This document shows positions 6,248-8,689 of a stretch of DNA of 8,689 nucleotides, piece by piece (the first letter of the stretch is position 1; each line of letters opens with the position of its first letter). Origin of the DNA: an uncultured Lachnospiraceae bacterium. GTDB taxonomy: Bacteria > Bacillota > Clostridia > Lachnospirales > Lachnospiraceae. Under the pieces are notes generated by a model. The model was not told the DNA's origin. It did no database searches and was given only the letters and a program-made list of their open reading frames with translations. The translations under genes and the position numbers were made by a program. The DNA lies in NCBI GenBank assembly GCA_905209075.1, contig CAJLRL010000047.1, forward strand, positions 1 to 8,689. The letters run 5' to 3'.

Positions 6248-6997
6248 TTATTTGTAATTAACAATCTTTCCGAAATCAGCCTTAAGGCTGGCTCCACCGA
6301 CTAATCCACCATCAATGTCAGGTTTTGCAAAAAGTTCAGCTGCATTTCCTGCATTTACAGATCCGCCGTACTGGATGCGAACTGAATCTGCTGTAGCCTG
6401 ATCATAGATCTCTGCTACGCACTCACGGATTGCACCGCAAACCTCCTGAGCCTGGTCAGAAGTAGCTGTCTTTCCTGTTCCAATTGCCCAGATTGGCTCG
6501 TAAGCGATAACCATGTTTGCAACATCTGCTGCTGCAACACCAGCAAGATCAGATTTGATCTGAAGTCTGATCCAGTCAAGTGTAACACCACTTTCTCTCT
6601 GCTCAAGTGTCTCACCACAGCAAAGGATTGGTGTAAGTCCAGCCTCGATAGCTTTCTTTACTTTTTTGTTGAGAAGCTCATCATCCTCTTTGAAGTAATC
6701 TCTTCTCTCTGAATGTCCGATGATAACATACTTAACACCAGCATCAAGAAGCATCTCTGCTGAGATCTCGCCTGTGTAAGCACCTTTCTCCTCGAAGTAC
6801 ATATTCTCAGCACCAACAGCTACGTTAGTACCTTTTAAAGCCTCTACAACAGGTACGATGTCGATTGCAGGAACACAGTAAACAACATCTACGTCGTCTG
6901 AAACTACTAATGGTTTTAACTCTTCTACTAATTTAACAGCCTGGCTTGGAGTCATGTTCATTTTCCAGTTGCCGGCTACGATTTTTCTTCTTGCCAT
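6248..6997 (-). CDS. tpiA: Triosephosphate isomerase
   Basis: Interconverts dihydroxyacetone phosphate and glyceraldehyde-3-phosphate; a cytoplasmic (beta/alpha)8 barrel active as a dimer or higher oligomer. The protein has 249 residues, standard length. Active-site residues are in place: Asn10 and Lys12 in AGNWKMN, His95 in IIGHSERR, Glu167 in AYEPIWAIGTGK (loop 6 follows at 172-176), then YGGSVN at 210-215 and the phosphate-binding GGLVGGASL at 230-238. The ATG is preceded by AGGAG 8 nt upstream. A 6-bp hairpin (7010-7015 with 7020-7025) abuts the first bases of that site and could mildly limit access to it. The gene follows pgk across a 158-bp spacer filled by two structured repeats, and is followed by a stable hairpin, so its mRNA level may be set separately from its neighbours. 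Confidence 0.97.
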   Translation of the reverse strand: MARRKIVAGNWKMNMTPSQAVKLVEELKPLVVSDDVDVVYCVPAIDIVPVVEALKGTNVAVGAENMYFEEKGAYTGEISAEMLLDAGVKYVIIGHSERRDYFKEDDELLNKKVKKAIEAGLTPILCCGETLEQRESGVTLDWIRLQIKSDLAGVAAADVANMVIAYEPIWAIGTGKTATSDQAQEVCGAIRECVAEIYDQATADSVRIQYGGSVNAGNAAELFAKPDIDGGLVGGASLKADFGKIVNYK

Positions 6998-7009
6998 TTT
7001 TATATCTCC

Positions 7010-7025
7010 TTGTATTTATATACAA
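7010..7025 (-). repeat. Small hairpin touching the tpiA ribosome binding site
   Basis: ATACAA (minus 7015-7010) pairs with TTGTAT (7025-7020) around a 4-nt AT loop. Its 3' arm ends on the first A of AGGAG. The stem is A/T-rich and weak, so any effect on translation would be small. Confidence 0.35.
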
Positions 7026-7039
7026 ATATTTATAATGTG

Positions 7040-7097
7040 GTTCTTTTCGCTAAGTTCAACCTTCGCCTACAGCTCGGTTTCACTAATCTCAAAGAAC
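7040..7097 (-). repeat. Structured intergenic repeat, copy 2 (tpiA-proximal hairpin)
   Basis: As minus-strand RNA, a 58-nt hairpin. The outer 7-bp stem is GUUCUUU (7097-7091) with AAAGAAC (7046-7040). Within it, AGU (7084-7082) pairs with ACU (7055-7053), and AACC (7079-7076) with GGUU (7061-7058). GC (7073-7072) pairs with GC (7066-7065) around the apical loop UGUAG. GA faces GA at 7081-7080/7057-7056 and at 7075-7074/7064-7063. The 36-bp core 7051-7086 matches copy 1 (7108-7143) at 30 of 36 positions. Confidence 0.75.
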
Positions 7098-7156
7098 GAC
7101 CTCGCACTAAATTCAATCATCGCCTACGGCTCGATTTCATTAAGTTGCTTTCGGTC
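7098..7156 (-). repeat. Structured intergenic repeat, copy 1 (pgk-proximal hairpin)
   Basis: As minus-strand RNA, a 59-nt hairpin. GACC (7156-7153) pairs with GGUC (7101-7098), GC (7148-7147) with GC (7105-7104), and ACU (7145-7143) with AGU (7108-7106, allowing one bulge shift). AAU (7141-7139) pairs with AUU (7112-7110), AAUC (7136-7133) with GAUU (7118-7115), and GC with GC around CGUAG. GA faces GA at three levels. The first paired base is the G of the pgk stop codon TAG, so a terminating ribosome would open its base. It abuts copy 2 with no gap. Confidence 0.75.
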
Positions 7157-8388
7157 TATTTATCATCAGCTGCTGCAACACCTGGAAGCTCCTTGCCCTC
7201 AAGGAATTCAAGGGAAGCTCCACCACCTGTTGAAATATGGCTCATCTTGTCTCCAAGTCCCATCTGGTTAACAGCTGCTGCTGAATCTCCACCACCGATG
7301 ATTGTGATAGCATCAGATTTTGCAAGTGCCTCTGCTACTGCAAGTGTACCTGCTGCAAGTGTTGGGTTCTCAAATACACCCATTGGTCCGTTCCATACAA
7401 CAGTCTTTGCTGATGCAACAGCGTCAGCAAAAAGCTTGCGTGTCTTAGGTCCGATATCACAGCCCTCACGGTCTGCAGGCATCTTGTCATAGTCATATGT
7501 CTCTGTATCTACAGGAGCATCGATTGGGTTAGGGAAATCCTTGATTGTAACAGCATCAACAGGAAGAAGGATCTTCTTACCAAGTTTTTCTGCTTTTTCA
7601 AGCATCTGGTTACAGTAATCGATCTTTGTCTCATCAAGCATTGAGATACCGATCTCATAGCCCTGTGCCTTAAGGAATGTGTAAGCCATTCCACCACCGA
7701 TGATAAGAGTATCAGCCTTCTCAAGGAGGTTGTCGATAACATTAAGCTTGTCAGCGACTTTAGCTCCACCAAGGATAGCTACGAATGGACGTACAGGATT
7801 CTCAACAGCCTTTCCAAGGAAGTCGATTTCCTTCTGCATAAGGTATCCAACAACGTTCTCTCCGCCCTTAGCTGTGATGAACTTTGTAACGCCTGCTACA
7901 GAAGCGTGTGCTCTGTGTGCAGAACCGAATGCATCACATACATATACATCAGCAAGGTCAGCAAGCTCTTTTGCGAATGCATCTCCTGCTTCCTGTGGCT
8001 TTGTCTCTTCTTTTCCACGGAAACGTGTGTTCTGAAGAAGAACTACATCTCCCTCATTCATCTCTGAAACAGCCTTTGTTGCTGCCTCACCTGTTACATT
8101 GTAATCAGATACAAATGTAACCTTCTGTCCAAGCTTTGCCTCAAGAGCTGCAGCTACAGGAGCAAGTGACTCTCCTTCATTTGGTCCGTTTTTAACTTTT
8201 CCAAGATGTGAGCAAAGGATAACCTTTCCACCATCTTTGATCAATTTCTGGATTGTTGGAAGAGCTCCGTTGATACGGTTCTCATCTGTGATCTTTCCAT
8301 CTTTAAGTGGCACGTTAAAGTCACATCTTACGAGAACTCTCTTGCCCTTTACATTGATATCATCAATTGATTTCTTGTTTAATGACAT
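7156..8388 (-). CDS. pgk: Phosphoglycerate kinase
   Basis: Transfers phosphate from 1,3-bisphosphoglycerate to ADP, the first ATP-yielding step of glycolysis; a cytoplasmic two-domain hinge enzyme. The protein has 410 residues, typical. The N-terminal domain shows the family signature RVLVRCDFNVP at 17-27 (Asp23, Asn25), Arg38, SHLGK at 60-64, Arg122 (NTRF) and AFGSAHRAH at 153-161. The C-terminal nucleotide domain shows LGGAKVADK at 206-214, GGGMAYTF at 231-238, NGPMGVFE at 333-340 and GGGDSAAA at 365-372, ending with STGGGASLEFLEG. The frame stays open upstream to a GTG at 8427, but the ATG at 8388 is the better start: GGGAGGA lies 8-9 nt before it, and the extra 13 residues do not resemble the family. 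It follows gap across a terminator, so it probably has its own promoter. Confidence 0.97.
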   Translation of the reverse strand: MSLNKKSIDDINVKGKRVLVRCDFNVPLKDGKITDENRINGALPTIQKLIKDGGKVILCSHLGKVKNGPNEGESLAPVAAALEAKLGQKVTFVSDYNVTGEAATKAVSEMNEGDVVLLQNTRFRGKEETKPQEAGDAFAKELADLADVYVCDAFGSAHRAHASVAGVTKFITAKGGENVVGYLMQKEIDFLGKAVENPVRPFVAILGGAKVADKLNVIDNLLEKADTLIIGGGMAYTFLKAQGYEIGISMLDETKIDYCNQMLEKAEKLGKKILLPVDAVTIKDFPNPIDAPVDTETYDYDKMPADREGCDIGPKTRKLFADAVASAKTVVWNGPMGVFENPTLAAGTLAVAEALAKSDAITIIGGGDSAAAVNQMGLGDKMSHISTGGGASLEFLEGKELPGVAAADDK

Positions 8389-8414
8389 AATATATGTCCT
8401 CCCTTTTATATAAA

Positions 8415-8429
8415 GTGTGTTATTCACAC
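8415..8429. repeat. Small dyad in the pgk leader
   Basis: GTGTG (8415-8419) and CACAC (8425-8429) form a 5-bp inverted repeat with a 5-nt centre, 26 bp upstream of the pgk start and directly beside the shared 11-mer at 8430-8440. It could be part of a regulator site. Its size is near chance level. Confidence 0.25.
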
Positions 8430-8440
8430 CATAATGCGTT
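8430..8440 (-). promoter_or_regulatory. 11-bp motif shared with the gpmI leader (pgk copy)
   Basis: The minus strand reads AACGCATTATG, identical to 6090-6100 in front of gpmI. Here it lies 41 bp upstream of the pgk ATG. The pgk promoter itself could not be fixed: no good -35/-10 pair was found between the gap terminator and the start codon, so the motif may mark or overlap a non-canonical promoter. Confidence 0.3.
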
Positions 8441-8482
8441 ACTTAATGCATTCATAGGAATCCTAAAGAATTGCCATGATGT

Positions 8483-8519
8483 AAAAAAGAGGCGCGGTTC
8501 AATTAAGACCGCGCCCCTT
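8483..8519 (-). terminator. Strong intrinsic terminator after gap
   Basis: A GC-rich perfect 8-bp core, 8491-8498 (ggcgcggt) with 8508-8515, extends to 12 pairs at 8487-8490/8516-8519 if one G-U is allowed. The loop is 9 nt. On the minus strand it runs into a six-T tract (8488-8483). It is the strongest terminator in the window. It should uncouple gap, which usually needs very high expression, from pgk-tpiA-gpmI. Confidence 0.92.
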
Positions 8520-8590
8520 GAGTAGTCTTGTGCAAGCCAGCCTTCAACGCATATTTACGTCAAATTATACTGTTCTTGTCAGTACACGAA

Positions 8591-8689
8591 TTAAGCTAAC
8601 TCTGAGAAGTACTTGATTGTACGAACCATCTGAGATGTGTAGCTGTTCTCGTTATCATACCAAGAAACAACCTGTACCTCGTACAGATC
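8591..8689 (-). CDS. gap: Glyceraldehyde-3-phosphate dehydrogenase, C-terminal end (cut by window edge)
   Basis: Only the last 32 codons and a TAA stop are visible. They read DLYEVQVV, then the highly conserved SWYDNENSYTSQMVRT block, ending IKYFSELA. The WYDNE-x-x-Y segment is diagnostic of the C-terminal NAD-dependent GAPDH core. The enzyme oxidises glyceraldehyde-3-phosphate to 1,3-bisphosphoglycerate, the substrate of the next gene, pgk. The catalytic cysteine and Rossmann domain lie outside the window. Between this stop and the terminator is a 3' untranslated stretch of about 70 bp with no gene in it. The gap-pgk-tpiA-gpmI order is common in clostridia, which supports the call. Confidence 0.95.
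   Translation of the reverse strand, partial: DLYEVQVVSWYDNENSYTSQMVRTIKYFSELA

Noticed and set aside
7051..7143. CRISPR-like pair of 36-bp repeats with a 21-bp spacer
   Set aside because: Only two diverged copies, with similarity continuing as matched hairpins beyond the core and compensatory changes within it; no cas genes.
7010..7492. Plus-strand open frame of 160 codons across the spacer and the pgk end
   Set aside because: It is antisense to pgk, has no clear ribosome binding site, and gives a low-complexity Ser/Ala-rich protein; the repeat region is better explained as structured RNA.
7156..8427. Upstream GTG start for pgk at 8427
   Set aside because: No ribosome binding site precedes it, the 13 extra residues are not PGK-like, and a strong GGGAGGA site sits properly before the ATG at 8388.
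8415..8445. CcpA cre site before pgk
   Set aside because: The AACG core is present but the flanking TG and CA positions of the cre consensus do not match.
8487..8569. Small RNA from the gap 3' region (TATAAT at 8569-8564, terminator at 8487-8519)
   Set aside because: No acceptable -35 upstream of the -10-like hexamer; the region is explained as the gap 3' UTR and terminator.

Overview
The window reads like the chromosome of a low-to-moderate GC Firmicute, most likely a gut or rumen member of the Lachnospiraceae. This rests on strong AGGAGG-type ribosome binding sites, AT-rich spacers, the look of the proteins, and a cell-wall-repeat protein of the GLAKNxxGWxYxxxGKVxFxYT type at the left edge. 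The genus cannot be fixed by eye. Every gene I can support lies on the minus strand, so transcription runs from right to left. The open frames on the plus strand are shadows of these genes.

Layout in the direction of transcription: the C-terminus of glyceraldehyde-3-phosphate dehydrogenase (8591-8689, cut by the window edge) is followed by a strong intrinsic terminator (about 8483-8519). Then come pgk (7156-8388), tpiA (6248-6997) and gpmI (4526-6067), ending at a second intrinsic terminator (about 4475-4515). Together these four genes cover glycolysis from triose phosphate interconversion to 2-phosphoglycerate; enolase is not in the window. After a 278-bp spacer with a good sigma-A-type promoter (4317-4346) comes a compact purine cluster, purC-purF-purB (4247 down to 363), with gaps of 52 and 14 bp. 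It ends at a third terminator (about 284-330). Last is the start of a secreted protein with 22-residue cell-wall/glucan-binding-like repeats (266 down to 1, running out of the window).

The genes themselves are ordinary housekeeping enzymes with intact active-site motifs. Two of the purine enzymes are of the longer class that resembles eukaryotic proteins: PurB is close to animal ADSL, and PurC has 291 residues.

The least expected feature is in the 157-bp pgk-tpiA spacer. It holds two abutting imperfect copies of a 57-bp-period element (7040-7156). Each can fold, as minus-strand RNA, into a long hairpin with repeated GA/GA internal loops. In the 36-bp core the copies differ at six positions: four form two compensatory base-pair changes, and the other two fall in a bulge and in the apical loop. 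That pattern is what a conserved RNA structure would give. Other regulatory candidates are a 16-bp hairpin after tpiA with almost no U-tract, a dyad overlapping a possible gpmI promoter, and an 11-bp motif shared by the gpmI and pgk leaders. No stretch longer than about 300 bases lacks a gene. I saw no RNA genes of known families, insertion sequences or CRISPR arrays.
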